From: an uncultured Succinivibrio sp.
GTDB lineage: Bacteria; Pseudomonadota; Gammaproteobacteria; Enterobacterales; Succinivibrionaceae
DNA: 31,519 nt
Reading direction: 5' to 3'
Assembly: GCA_900767695.1 (NCBI GenBank)
Contig: CAAGAC010000023.1
Coordinates: 1 to 31,519 of the forward strand
Shown: positions 6,991-16,529 of the stretch, one piece after another
Layout: the number at the start of each line of letters is the position of its first letter
Numbering within the stretch: position 1 is the stretch's first letter
Made by a program: the position numbers and the translations under genes
Notes under the pieces: model-generated
Seen by the model: the letters and a program-made list of their open reading frames with translations, nothing else
Told to the model about the DNA's origin: nothing
Database searches by the model: none

Positions 6991-7020
6991 CCAACGGTTA
7001 CGAAAAATTAAGGAAGGAAC

Positions 7021-7815
7021 ATGAAAGTCTACCTGGACCTGCTCAGAAGGATCATGGACGAGGGCGTCGACCGCCCCGACAGGACCGGCACCGGCACCCG
7101 CTCCATATTCGGGACGCAGATGCGCTTCCACCTCGACGACGGCTTCCCGCTGCTCACCACGAAGAAGGTCCACCTGAAGTCCATCATCCACGAGCTCCTC
7201 TGGTTCATAAGCGGCTCGACCAACATCGGGTACTTAAAGCAGAACGGCGTGAGCATCTGGGACGAGTGGGCCGACGAGAACGGCGATCTCGGCCCCATCT
7301 ACGGCAAGCAGTGGCGCAACTGGGAGACCCCCGACGGCAGGCATGTGGACCAGCTTGCCAACGCCATCAGGACCATCAGGGAGAACCCTGACTCCCGCCG
7401 CATCATCGTCTGCGCCTGGAACCCCGGCGACGTCGACAAGATGGCGCTGCCGCCCTGCCACGCGCTCTACCAGTTCTACGTGGCAGAAGGCGCGCTCTCC
7501 TGCCAGCTCTACCAGAGAAGCTGCGACATGTTCCTGGGCGTCCCCTTCAACATCGCCGAGTACTCGCTCCTCACGATGATGGTCGCCAGGACCTGCGGCC
7601 TCAAGTACGGCGACTTCGTCTGGACCGGCGGCGACACGCACATCTACCTGAACCACTTCGATCAGGTGCGCGAGCAGCTCTCGCGCACTCCGAGGGCGCT
7701 GCCGCGCATGGAGTTCAAGCGCGTCCCCGAGAGCGTGTTCGACTTCAAGTACGACGACTTCGAGCTCACAGGCTACGATCCATACCCCGCCATCAAGGCG
7801 CCGGTGGCAGTCTGA
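7021..7815 (+). CDS. thyA: Thymidylate synthase
   Basis: A 264-residue thymidylate synthase, exactly the E. coli ThyA length. It methylates dUMP to dTMP using methylenetetrahydrofolate. The catalytic nucleophile is Cys146 in ALPPCHALYQF. Other signatures are RPDRTGTGT (phosphate binding), HELLWFISGSTN, SCQLYQRSCDMFLGVPFNIA and GGDTHIYLNH. The start ATG follows an AAGGAAGG ribosome-binding site. It begins a tight thyA-sdhE-srmB cluster (15 nt and 2 nt gaps). Confidence 0.97.
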   Translation: MKVYLDLLRRIMDEGVDRPDRTGTGTRSIFGTQMRFHLDDGFPLLTTKKVHLKSIIHELLWFISGSTNIGYLKQNGVSIWDEWADENGDLGPIYGKQWRNWETPDGRHVDQLANAIRTIRENPDSRRIIVCAWNPGDVDKMALPPCHALYQFYVAEGALSCQLYQRSCDMFLGVPFNIAEYSLLTMMVARTCGLKYGDFVWTGGDTHIYLNHFDQVREQLSRTPRALPRMEFKRVPESVFDFKYDDFELTGYDPYPAIKAPVAV

Positions 7816-7830
7816 GCCAGAGGAGGAAGA

Positions 7831-8085
7831 ATGGACATTCCAGGCAGCATCAAGTGGCACTCGCGCCGCGGCATGCGCGAGATCGACCTCATGCTCCTGC
7901 CCTTCGTTGAGCAGGACCTGCCGGCTATGGACGAGCAGGCACTCAATGAGTATGCCGATCTGCTGGAGGCCACCGATCTCCAGCTCGTGCGCTGGCTTGA
8001 CGGCTCGGAGCAGGCCGACAGCGAGAGCCGCCGGCACATCATCGGCATCATCCGCGACTGCCACGCCAGGAGGATTGGGCTTTAG
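7831..8085 (+). CDS. sdhE: FAD assembly factor SdhE
   Basis: An 84-residue SdhE (YgfY) protein that helps attach FAD covalently to the flavoprotein subunit of succinate dehydrogenase or fumarate reductase. The defining RGxxE motif is at residues 13-17 (RGMRE), after the typical IKWHSR segment, followed by PFVEQDLPAMDEQ and LLEATDLQLVRWLDG. A strong ribosome-binding site (GAGGAGGAAG) precedes ATG 7831. It predicts at least one flavinylated succinate/fumarate complex in the host. Confidence 0.93.
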   Translation: MDIPGSIKWHSRRGMREIDLMLLPFVEQDLPAMDEQALNEYADLLEATDLQLVRWLDGSEQADSESRRHIIGIIRDCHARRIGL

Positions 8086-8087
8086 CA

Positions 8088-9488
<1,401 letters not shown>

Positions 9489-9513
9489 TATTCACTAGCA
9501 AGGCGGAGGATCC

Positions 9514-10677
9514 ATGAGCGCAACAATCTTCAGGAACGCGCAGTTGCACGTGACGTCGCCGGAGTTTGCCGGGGCGACCGAGTTCGCGGTCTCGGACCAC
9601 CGCATCATCCCGATGGATCCGGCGCTGCTGGAGAACGGCACGACCGAGGAGATAAACCTCAACGGCATGCACGTCTCCCCGGGATTCATCGATCTCCTGG
9701 TCAACGGTTGCGACGGCGTGTCGTTTGCAAACGATCCCTCGACCAAGACTCTTGAGATCATGCGCGCCTACGAGACCCAGCACGGCACCACCACCTTCGT
9801 GCCGACGCTCATCTCCTCCCAGCGCGAGATCACCACCAGGGCCCTCGAGTCGGTGATGATCTTCATGGCAAACCACCCTGGCGTCTGCCCGGGCCTGCAC
9901 ATGGAGGGGCCGTTCATCAACTCAGCGCACAAGGGCTTCCAGACTGACAGCTACATCCGCGCGATGACCGACTCCGATCTCCAGAACATCGTCAAAAACA
10001 AGGAGGCGATCGCCTACATGACGATCGCCCCCGAGATCGTCCGCCCCAAGTACATGATCGCGCTGATGCGCGCCGGGGTGACCCTCTCGATAGGCCACAG
10101 CGCGGCCACCTACTTCGAGGCGCTCTCTGCCTTCAAGGCCGGCGTCCACAGCGTCACCCACATCTTCAACGGGATGAGGCCGATGGCGGGCAGGGAGCCT
10201 GGGATCATCGGCGCGGCCTTCGAGGATCCGGACGTCTACGCCGGCGTCATCGCCGACGGGCGCCACGTGCACCCCTCGGTCATCAGGCTCATGCACCGCA
10301 TCATGGGCGACCACCTCTACATCGTCTCCGACGCCCAGTCGGTGGCGGGCATGACCAAGCATCCCGGCTCCTTCAGCATCGGCGGCACCGAGGTCTTCGT
10401 CGACCGCCAGCGCGGCCTCATCGACTCCAAGGGCAGCCTCGCGGGCACCTCGGTGGTGCTCATGGACGGCGTGCGCTTCCTGACCTCGCGCTGCGGCTTC
10501 ACGCTCGACGAGGCGCTCTACGCGGCGACCGCCGCGCCGGCGCACGTGCTCGGGCTTGACGAGGTAGGCAAGATCGCAGGCGGCAACATCGCGGACCTCG
10601 TGATCTTCGACGACGACTTCAAGGTCCACTACGTGCTGCAGAACGGCTACGTCAAGAACCTCGGGGACATGATCTGA
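9514..10677 (+). CDS. nagA: N-acetylglucosamine-6-phosphate deacetylase
   Basis: A 387-residue amidohydrolase that deacetylates GlcNAc-6-phosphate to glucosamine-6-phosphate in amino-sugar catabolism and wall recycling. The active-site residues fall at the same numbers as in E. coli NagA: Glu131 (HMEGPFIN), His195 (GHSAAT), His216 (VTHIFNGM) and Asp273 (SDAQ). PGFIDLLVNGCDG near residue 57 is the family's strand after the metal-site region. GGAGG stands 5 nt before ATG 9514. The stop overlaps the start of the RpiR-family regulator, so both are one operon. nagB is not present in the window. Confidence 0.95.
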   Translation: MSATIFRNAQLHVTSPEFAGATEFAVSDHRIIPMDPALLENGTTEEINLNGMHVSPGFIDLLVNGCDGVSFANDPSTKTLEIMRAYETQHGTTTFVPTLISSQREITTRALESVMIFMANHPGVCPGLHMEGPFINSAHKGFQTDSYIRAMTDSDLQNIVKNKEAIAYMTIAPEIVRPKYMIALMRAGVTLSIGHSAATYFEALSAFKAGVHSVTHIFNGMRPMAGREPGIIGAAFEDPDVYAGVIADGRHVHPSVIRLMHRIMGDHLYIVSDAQSVAGMTKHPGSFSIGGTEVFVDRQRGLIDSKGSLAGTSVVLMDGVRFLTSRCGFTLDEALYAATAAPAHVLGLDEVGKIAGGNIADLVIFDDDFKVHYVLQNGYVKNLGDMI

Positions 10678-11609
10678 TGGCCGCCGCGATCCTCGACCGC
10701 GTGAGCTCGGGCTTTGCGAACCTCTCGAAGTCCGAGCGCCTGGTCGCCAAGGCCGTGCTCGACGATCCGGTCCTGAGCTCGCGCGAGAACATCGCCGATC
10801 TGGCCCGCCGCGCCGGGGTCTCCCAGCCCACGGTGTTCCGCTTCTGCCGCCGCTTCGGCTGCAACGGCTTCCCCGACTTCAAGCAGACCCTCGCCGCCGC
10901 CGTGGACGCGGGGGAGGGCGATCGCCGCGCCCCGGGCGTGCGCTCGGGCGACAGCGTGGGCGACATCGTTCGCAAGGTGGCCGCAGGCTACAGCGGGGCG
11001 CTCAAGGATCTCCAGCGCGATCTCGACGAGGCGGTGCTCGCCCGCTGCGTGGACGTGGTCTCCCAGGCCCGCAGGATCGTGGTCTGCGCCCAGGGAGCGG
11101 CGCGCGCCGCCGGGGAGGCCTTCCGCTTCAGGCTTATAAACCTCGGCATGCCCTGCGAGATGGCCTCCGATCCCCAGGCGATCCTCGCCTCGGCGGCTTC
11201 GCTTAGGCAGGAGGATCTGCTGGTCGCCGCATCGCTCACGGGCAATGGGCGCGACTGCATCTCGGCTGCGAACACCGCAGCCCAGGCCGGGGCCTTCACC
11301 ATCTGCGTGTGCCCGGCAGAGAGCACGCTCGCAACAGCCGGGGCGCTGTGGATCCGCGCAGGCCGCCCGGTGCGCAGCGATGACGATCTGCTGCCAAACT
11401 CGGTGTGCTGCGAGGCCTCGCTCATGATCCTCGCGGGTGGCGTGAGCCTCAGGCGCGCGGAGCTTGTAAGGCAGGTGAGGCCCCGCATCAAGGGCGCGCT
11501 CGCGCCGCTGGGCATGGCCGCAAGACAGGAGGAGAGCGCTCCTGCAGAGGAGCCTGCGGGCGCGCTCAAGCCCGGCGAGCCCATCACCTCGATAGGCTGG
11601 AAGCTCTAG
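10677..11609 (+). CDS. RpiR/HexR-family transcriptional regulator, probably of amino-sugar use
   Basis: A 310-residue regulator. The N-terminal helix-turn-helix (about residues 1-77) has LSKSERLVAKAVL and the recognition region AGVSQPTVFRFCRRFGC, very like HexR. A SIS sugar-phosphate-binding domain follows (about 125-260). Such proteins sense phosphosugars. The TGATG overlap with nagA suggests it controls GlcNAc-6-phosphate or glucosamine-6-phosphate metabolism, though a HexR-type role in central carbon metabolism is possible. The C-terminal 45 residues are Ala/Glu/Pro-rich and look disordered. Confidence 0.88.
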   Translation: MAAAILDRVSSGFANLSKSERLVAKAVLDDPVLSSRENIADLARRAGVSQPTVFRFCRRFGCNGFPDFKQTLAAAVDAGEGDRRAPGVRSGDSVGDIVRKVAAGYSGALKDLQRDLDEAVLARCVDVVSQARRIVVCAQGAARAAGEAFRFRLINLGMPCEMASDPQAILASAASLRQEDLLVAASLTGNGRDCISAANTAAQAGAFTICVCPAESTLATAGALWIRAGRPVRSDDDLLPNSVCCEASLMILAGGVSLRRAELVRQVRPRIKGALAPLGMAARQEESAPAEEPAGALKPGEPITSIGWKL

Positions 11610-11659
11610 GGAGGAGCAGGGCGCGGACGCCAGGGGAGCTTATGCCCCTTGGCAGAAAA

Positions 11660-11689
11660 GAGGAGGGGGCGCATCAGCGCCCCCTCCTC
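11660..11689 (-). terminator. Terminator between the regulator and glgA (convergent)
   Basis: A perfect 13-bp stem, GAGGAGGGGGCGC (11660-11672) and its complement (11677-11689), with a 4-nt loop. On the minus strand it is followed by TTTTCTG, so it mainly serves glgA. It may also stop plus-strand transcripts from nagA. Confidence 0.85.
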
Positions 11690-11705
11690 GTCATCAGTTC
11701 TCAAG

Positions 11706-13163
11706 TTACCACTTGGGCTTCTTCAGAGCCTCCTCGTAGAGCTCCTCGTACTTCTTGCACGAGTCCTTCCACAAGAAGCGCTTGCTCATGGCGTTGCGCT
11801 TGAGCCGCCGCATCTCGGAGGGATCCTCAAGATAGAGGATCAGGGTGCGGCGCAGACAGGAGAGCAGCTCCTCGGACGAGGGCTCGTTGAAGACGAAGCC
11901 GTCGCCGTTCTCGCGGTCGCGATCGTAGTCGGTCACGGTGTCGCGCAGGCCTCCCACGGCCCTCACTATGGGCAGCGTGCCGTAGGCCAGCGAGTAGATC
12001 TGGTTGAGCCCGCACGGCTCGAAGATCGACGGCATCAGGAAGAAGTCCGAGGCCGCCTCGATCTGGTGGGCAAGCACGTTGTCGTAGACAGGGGAGAACA
12101 CCATCTTGTCCTTGTGGCGCTCGGCGATGCCCTCCATCTGGCGCTGGAGGTTCGGGTCGCCGGTGCCCTCGATGATCACCTGCACCTTGTGCTCGAGGAA
12201 GCGGTCGAGGATCGGAAGCAGCAGGCCTATGCCCTTCTGATCGGTGAGCCTTGCGACCATGCCGTAGAGCGGGGTGTCGCCCATCTCGAGGTTGAGCTTG
12301 CGCTGGAGCAGGTACTTGCCCAGCACCTTGTCCTCCATGTTGTCCACGCTGTAGCAGATGCGCAGCGTCTTGTCGGTGGCGGGATCCCAGTCAGAGTAGT
12401 CGCAGCCGTTGACGATGCCCGAGAGATCCATGCGGCGGGCAAGGTAGTTGCCGGCCATGCCGTGGCCGCCCAGGTAGGTCGTCAGCTCGTAGGCGTAGCC
12501 TGGCGACACGGTGTTGATCTTGTCGGCGTAGAAGACGCCGCATTTTAAGAAGTTGACGTAGGAGCCCTGGGTGATCATGCCGTTCTGCACGTGCTGGATC
12601 TCGGGCACCAGGTAGAGCTGCCCCGCGTCGAATACGCCCTGGAAGGCGCCGTTGTGCACGGTGAGCACGCTGCGCGTGTTCTCGAAGAAGGAATCCTTCT
12701 GGTACTTGAGCCTGAGGATCATCGGCGCGGTGCCGGTGTGCCAGTCGTTGCAGTGCAGGATGTCGGGGCGGAAGCCGGTCTTGCGGGCAGCCTCGATGGC
12801 CGCGGCCGAGAAGAACGAGAACCTCGTGCCGTTGTCCCAGTAGGCCTGGTTGTTGTCGCCGTACATCGAGGTGCGGTCGAAGAAGCGCGGGCAGTCGATG
12901 AGCCAGCACTCGAAGTTTGCAAGCACGGTCTTGCGCACCTTGTAGGGCACGCGCATCTGCTCCTGGGGGCTGTCAGCGTTGAGCACGCCCTCGTATATGA
13001 CCTCGAGCTTGTCCCAGCCGGGGATGGTGCCGTAGCAGGGGATGCACAGCCTGACGTCGTGGCCGTCCTTCTTGAGCTGCGAGGGAAGCGCCTTGGCGAC
13101 GTCGGCAAGGCCGCCGGACTTGATGAGGCCAGCGGCCTCGGATGCAAGGAAAAGGATCTTCAT
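11706..13163 (-). CDS. glgA: Glycogen synthase (ADP-glucose, GT5)
   Basis: A 485-residue GT-B fold glycogen synthase that adds glucose from ADP-glucose to alpha-1,4-glucan. The N-terminal ADP-glucose-binding KSGGL motif is at residues 15-19. HCNDWHTGTAPM and LTVHNGAFQG lie in the N-lobe, and the C-lobe nucleotide site has FEPCGLNQIYSLAYGTLPIVRAVGGL. The other glycogen genes (glgB, glgC, glgX, glgP) are not adjacent, which differs from the usual operon. AAAGGAGG lies 17 nt before ATG 13163, unusually far, so initiation may be weak or need RNA folding. The ATG is fixed by the first beta strand MKILFLAS. Confidence 0.95.
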   Translation of the reverse strand: MKILFLASEAAGLIKSGGLADVAKALPSQLKKDGHDVRLCIPCYGTIPGWDKLEVIYEGVLNADSPQEQMRVPYKVRKTVLANFECWLIDCPRFFDRTSMYGDNNQAYWDNGTRFSFFSAAAIEAARKTGFRPDILHCNDWHTGTAPMILRLKYQKDSFFENTRSVLTVHNGAFQGVFDAGQLYLVPEIQHVQNGMITQGSYVNFLKCGVFYADKINTVSPGYAYELTTYLGGHGMAGNYLARRMDLSGIVNGCDYSDWDPATDKTLRICYSVDNMEDKVLGKYLLQRKLNLEMGDTPLYGMVARLTDQKGIGLLLPILDRFLEHKVQVIIEGTGDPNLQRQMEGIAERHKDKMVFSPVYDNVLAHQIEAASDFFLMPSIFEPCGLNQIYSLAYGTLPIVRAVGGLRDTVTDYDRDRENGDGFVFNEPSSEELLSCLRRTLILYLEDPSEMRRLKRNAMSKRFLWKDSCKKYEELYEEALKKPKW

Positions 13164-13475
13164 GGGAAAAAGGGTCGCGCCCTCCTTTCAAGTGCCTGCA
13201 AGCATCATAGCGCACGAGGACGCGGCAAGCCCCCTGCCGCGATGCAACAGTGCGGCGCAGATCGTGCAAATGCGCCTCATCTCATGAAATGGCTGATTTT
13301 CGGAAAAATGAAAAACGTTTTGGAAATTTGGAAAAGATCCAGATCTTGCATTCAAGAAATGTAGATTTTTCCGCAAACATGCGCAAAACCCTGCTGGCGC
13401 AAGGCTCAGGGAAGAGAGGAGATCTGCTTGTCCGATCTGTTGCTCCCGCGCCCCAGGCGGCATGAAATGACGCCC

Positions 13476-13490
13476 GTAAAACGTTTGCGT
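13476..13490 (-). promoter_or_regulatory. LacI/PurR-like operator candidate
   Basis: On the minus strand ACGCAAACGTTTTAC shares its first 13 bases with the PurR-type box (ACGCAAACGTTTTCGT). It lies 50 bp before the dctP -35. The class of regulator, a LacI-family protein, is inferred from the CG-centred palindrome; which member is unknown. Confidence 0.4.
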
Positions 13491-13540
13491 GCACATTTCG
13501 CCTTTTTTTGTGAGTGGGGTGGAAAAACGGCGATCGCAAA

Positions 13541-13570
13541 TTGGTAAGCCTAGGATCCAGTATTTATAAT
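13541..13570 (+). promoter_or_regulatory. Sigma-70 promoter for the TRAP transporter
   Basis: TTGGTA (13541-13546), an 18-bp spacer and a perfect TATAAT (13565-13570). Transcription should start near 13577, about 30 nt before the dctP ATG. Confidence 0.85.
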
Positions 13571-13606
13571 CCGATTCATCAGACAAGTACATAAAGGAGT
13601 TTGAAT

Positions 13607-14605
13607 ATGAAGAAACTGGGAATCGCCGCCGTGAGCGTCCTCGCCGTCGCAGTCTCGGGGGTGCTCTGCAGCGCCCAGGCCGCCGACAAGACCGTCTGGA
13701 AGCTCGCGTTCAACCAGCCTGAGGGCCACCCTGAGATGGTCGCCGTCCAGGAGTTCTCGAAGAAGCTCGAGAAGGCCACCAACGGCAAGTACGCCATCGA
13801 GGTCTTCCCCAACGAGCTGTTAGGCTCGCAGAAGGAGACCATCGAGATGGTCCAGAACGGCTCGCTTGAGTTCTCCATGGTCGCAGGCTCGCTGCTTGAG
13901 AACTGGAGCCCGGACTTCGCAGTGTTCAACCTCCCCTACGTCTTCAAGGACTACAAGCACCTCCAGCGCGTGGTCAAGGACAAGAAGGTCGTCGGCAACC
14001 TCTTCAAGTCCATCGAGCCGCAGGGCATCACCGTCCTGTGCGCCATGTACTCCGGCACCCGCAACGTCTACACCAAGAGCAAGGAAGTCAGGACCCCTGC
14101 TGATCTGAAGGGCCTGAAGATCCGCGTCATGCAGTCCGACACCATGGTGAAGATGCTCAACTACATGGGCGGCACCGGCACCCCGATGGGCCAGGCCGAG
14201 GTCTACACCGCCATCCAGACCGGCGTGCTCGACGGCGCCGAGAACAACGAGGTCACCTACTATGCGTTGAAGCAGCAGGAGGTCGCCCCGATCTACAACC
14301 TGACCGGCCACCTGATGATGCCGGACTACATCGTCACTAACACCAAGTTCTACAACAGCCTCCCGAAGGAAGTTAAGGACTTTTTCGACCAGAACCTCGA
14401 CGGCCTGGTCGACGACGAGTTCGACCGCTTCCAGGCCCAGGTCTCCAAGTCCCTGGAGGCCGCCAAGAAGGAAGGCACCAAGGTCATCGTGGCCGACAAG
14501 GACGCCTTCAAGAAGGCAGTGGAGCCCCTCATCGCCGAGAAGGTCAAGACCCCTTCGGCCAAGGCCCTCTACGATGCCGTCCAGGCAGCCCGCGACGCGA
14601 ACTGA
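13607..14605 (+). CDS. dctP: TRAP transporter substrate-binding protein (DctP family)
   Basis: A 332-residue periplasmic solute-binding protein with a classic signal peptide (MKKLGIAAVSVLAVAVSG, cleavage after SAQA). The DctP signatures are ELLGSQKETIEMVQNGSLEF, TPADLKGLKIRV with the substrate-carboxylate-binding Arg173, and MGQAEVYTAIQTGVLDGAE. It binds an organic acid in the periplasm and delivers it to the DctQM membrane pair. The substrate (C4-dicarboxylate or a sugar acid) cannot be told from sequence alone. ATG 13607 has AAGGAG at 13594-13599; a TTG two codons upstream is less likely. A terminator follows, probably giving excess binding protein over membrane parts. Confidence 0.92.
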   Translation: MKKLGIAAVSVLAVAVSGVLCSAQAADKTVWKLAFNQPEGHPEMVAVQEFSKKLEKATNGKYAIEVFPNELLGSQKETIEMVQNGSLEFSMVAGSLLENWSPDFAVFNLPYVFKDYKHLQRVVKDKKVVGNLFKSIEPQGITVLCAMYSGTRNVYTKSKEVRTPADLKGLKIRVMQSDTMVKMLNYMGGTGTPMGQAEVYTAIQTGVLDGAENNEVTYYALKQQEVAPIYNLTGHLMMPDYIVTNTKFYNSLPKEVKDFFDQNLDGLVDDEFDRFQAQVSKSLEAAKKEGTKVIVADKDAFKKAVEPLIAEKVKTPSAKALYDAVQAARDAN

Positions 14606-14615
14606 TCTTTAGTCC

Positions 14616-14636
14616 GCCCGCTCCATTGGGGCGGGC
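14616..14636 (+). terminator. Hairpin after dctP
   Basis: A 9-bp stem, GCCCGCTCC (14616-14624) and GGGGCGGGC (14628-14636), with one T-G pair and a 3-nt loop. It is followed by ATTTCCC and is the first of two hairpins between dctP and dctQ. It may mainly protect the 3' end of the dctP message. Confidence 0.55.
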
Positions 14637-14656
14637 ATTTCCCAAATTGAACAAGG

Positions 14657-14692
14657 CGGGGCTTTCCGAGGTTTCGACAGGCCCCGTTTTTT
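14657..14692 (+). terminator. Intrinsic terminator between dctP and dctQ
   Basis: The CGGGGC (14657-14662) and GCCCCG (14681-14686) stem, extendable by two weaker pairs, is followed by six T. It should let only part of the transcripts reach dctQM. Confidence 0.75.
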
Positions 14693-14710
14693 CTGTCCGG
14701 TGGTTAGCTT

Positions 14711-15226
14711 ATGAATGTACTGACAGCCATCAAGAAGGTTCTCGACAGGATCCTCATCTGGCTCTGCATCTTCTTCTGCGGCCTGATGGTGGTTCTCGTG
14801 ACCTACCAGGTCGTCGCGAGGTTCGTCCTCAACGATCCTTCGGCCGTGTCCGAGGAGGCGGCGCGCATCGCCTTCGTCTGGATGGGCCTGTTCGCCTCCG
14901 CGCTGCTCTACGGCGAGAAGGGGCACATGTGCATCTCCTTCATCCCCGACAAGCTCGGGCCCTACAAGTCGCAGGCGCTGGTGATCCTAAGCGAGATCTG
15001 CACCTTCATCATGGCGATGTGGGTGCTCGTCTACGGCGGCTGGTACATCACCTCAAACGCCATGGGGCAGACCAATTCCGCGATGACCTGGCTCAGAGTC
15101 GGCGTCATCTACTCGGTGATCCCGATTTCGGGGTGCTTCGTCGTCTACTACGCTGCCTACAACGTCATCGACGCGGTGCGCAAGCTGCTCGCCGGACCCT
15201 CTGCCATGAAGAAGGAGGCCAAGTAA
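14711..15226 (+). CDS. dctQ: TRAP transporter small membrane subunit (DctQ family)
   Basis: A 171-residue inner-membrane protein with four hydrophobic segments (about residues 13-35, 50-68, 92-112 and 130-155). These include LVTYQVVARFVLNDPSAVSEE and FVWMGLFASALLYGEKGHM, the DctQ hallmarks. It forms the sodium-driven transporter membrane complex with DctM. The ribosome-binding site before ATG 14711 is weak (GGTGG). The stop is 1 nt before the dctM ATG, so the two are coupled. Confidence 0.93.
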   Translation: MNVLTAIKKVLDRILIWLCIFFCGLMVVLVTYQVVARFVLNDPSAVSEEAARIAFVWMGLFASALLYGEKGHMCISFIPDKLGPYKSQALVILSEICTFIMAMWVLVYGGWYITSNAMGQTNSAMTWLRVGVIYSVIPISGCFVVYYAAYNVIDAVRKLLAGPSAMKKEAK

Positions 15227-15227
15227 A

Positions 15228-16529
15228 ATGCTGAGCGACTCCATTATCCTCTACCTCCTCGTCCTCACCCCGATCCTGCTCGTGCTCGGCGTGCCCATCG
15301 GCACCAGCATCTGCCTGGGCTCGGCCCTCTCCATCATGTCGATCATGGGCCCCACCGCCCCGCTGAACTCGGCGAACCGCATCTTCGCGGGCATGAACAG
15401 CTTCGCGCTTTTGGCCATCCCGTTCTTCGTGCTCGCCGGCAACATCATGAACACCGGCGGCATCGCGGCAAAGCTCATCAACCTAGCCAAGGTCTGCATC
15501 GGCTTCATACCAGGAGCCCTGATGCACACCAACATCGTCGCCAACATGCTCTTCGGCGCCATCTCGGGATCGGGCGTGGCCGCCGCGGCCGCCATCGGCT
15601 CGGTGATCCTGCCTGGCGAGGAGAAGGAGGGCTACGATCCCAAGCTCTCCGCGGTGGTCAACATCGCCTCGGCGCCTGCCGGCATGATCATCCCGCCGTC
15701 GAACATCTTCATCATCTACTCGCTCGCCTCGGGCGGCGTCTCGGTGGCGGCGCTGTTCGTCGCAGGCTACATCCCGGGCATCATGTGGGGCCTGGCCGTC
15801 ATGGCCGTCGCCGCCTACTTCGCCTGGAAGATGCACTACAAGACCGCAGTGGTGAACGGCTGGGCGCTGAGGATGCGCGTCGTGATCGAGGCCATCCCGG
15901 CGATCCTGCTCATCGTGATCATCATCGGCGGCATCATCTCGGGCTTCTTCACCCCGACGGAGGCCTCCTGCGTAGCAGTGGTCTACGCGGCGCTGGTCTC
16001 GGCCTGCTACCGCACGCTGCACTTGAAGGACATACCGGGCATGCTGCTTGAGACTGCCAAGACCACCGGACTCATCGTCTTCCTCATCGGCGTCTCGGCC
16101 ATATTGGGCTGGGTGCTTGCCTACGCCAAGCTCCCGAACCTCATCGCGGCCTGGCTATTAGGCATCTCGAACTCCTCTGCCGTGATCCTGCTTGGCATGA
16201 TGGTCATCATGCTGCTGGTCGGCTGCGTCATGGATCCTGCGCCTGCGGTGCTGATCTTCACCCCGATCTTCCTGCCGGTCGCCATCAGGCTCGGCATCAG
16301 CCCGGTGCACTTCGGCGTGATGATGGTGTTCAACCTCTCCATCGGCGCGATCACCCCTCCTGTGGGGCCGATCCTCTTCACCGGCTGCCGCATCGCCAGG
16401 CAGTCGATAGACGCGGTGTTCCTGAACCTGCTGCCGTTCTTCGCGGCGCTCATCGTGGTGCTGGTCCTGGTGACGCTGTTCCCGCAGCTCTCGATGTGGC
16501 TGCCCACCGCGGCAGGCCTCGTGCACTGA
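15228..16529 (+). CDS. dctM: TRAP transporter large membrane subunit (DctM family)
   Basis: A 433-residue integral membrane protein with many hydrophobic helices across its length. DctM features include PFFVLAGNIMNTGGIAAKLI, GAISGSGVAAAAAIGSV, SAPAGMIIPPSNIFIIYSL and GAITPPVGPILF. It forms the translocation pathway of the transporter and works with sodium and the DctP-bound substrate. AAGGAGG lies about 10 nt before ATG 15228. An intrinsic terminator follows within 55 nt. Confidence 0.95.
   Translation: MLSDSIILYLLVLTPILLVLGVPIGTSICLGSALSIMSIMGPTAPLNSANRIFAGMNSFALLAIPFFVLAGNIMNTGGIAAKLINLAKVCIGFIPGALMHTNIVANMLFGAISGSGVAAAAAIGSVILPGEEKEGYDPKLSAVVNIASAPAGMIIPPSNIFIIYSLASGGVSVAALFVAGYIPGIMWGLAVMAVAAYFAWKMHYKTAVVNGWALRMRVVIEAIPAILLIVIIIGGIISGFFTPTEASCVAVVYAALVSACYRTLHLKDIPGMLLETAKTTGLIVFLIGVSAILGWVLAYAKLPNLIAAWLLGISNSSAVILLGMMVIMLLVGCVMDPAPAVLIFTPIFLPVAIRLGISPVHFGVMMVFNLSIGAITPPVGPILFTGCRIARQSIDAVFLNLLPFFAALIVVLVLVTLFPQLSMWLPTAAGLVH

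Larger units (their letters stand above)
13164..13606. other. glgA-dctP divergent intergenic region
   Basis: These 443 bases carry no gene I can support. The middle (about 13280-13400) is AT-rich. The region has a perfect AAAACGTTTT palindrome at 13312-13321, a TCTTG-N4-CAAGA dyad near 13344-13357, a PurR-like box at 13476-13490 and a clear sigma-70 promoter for dctP at 13541-13570. A possible glgA -10 (TATGAT on the minus strand, 13209-13204) has no convincing -35. Confidence 0.6.

Noticed and set aside
5560..7191. Long minus-strand open frame (543 residues) opposite ptsP and thyA
   Set aside because: A shadow of GC-rich coding; composition is Arg/His/Val/Leu-rich without motifs, and ptsP and thyA are certain.
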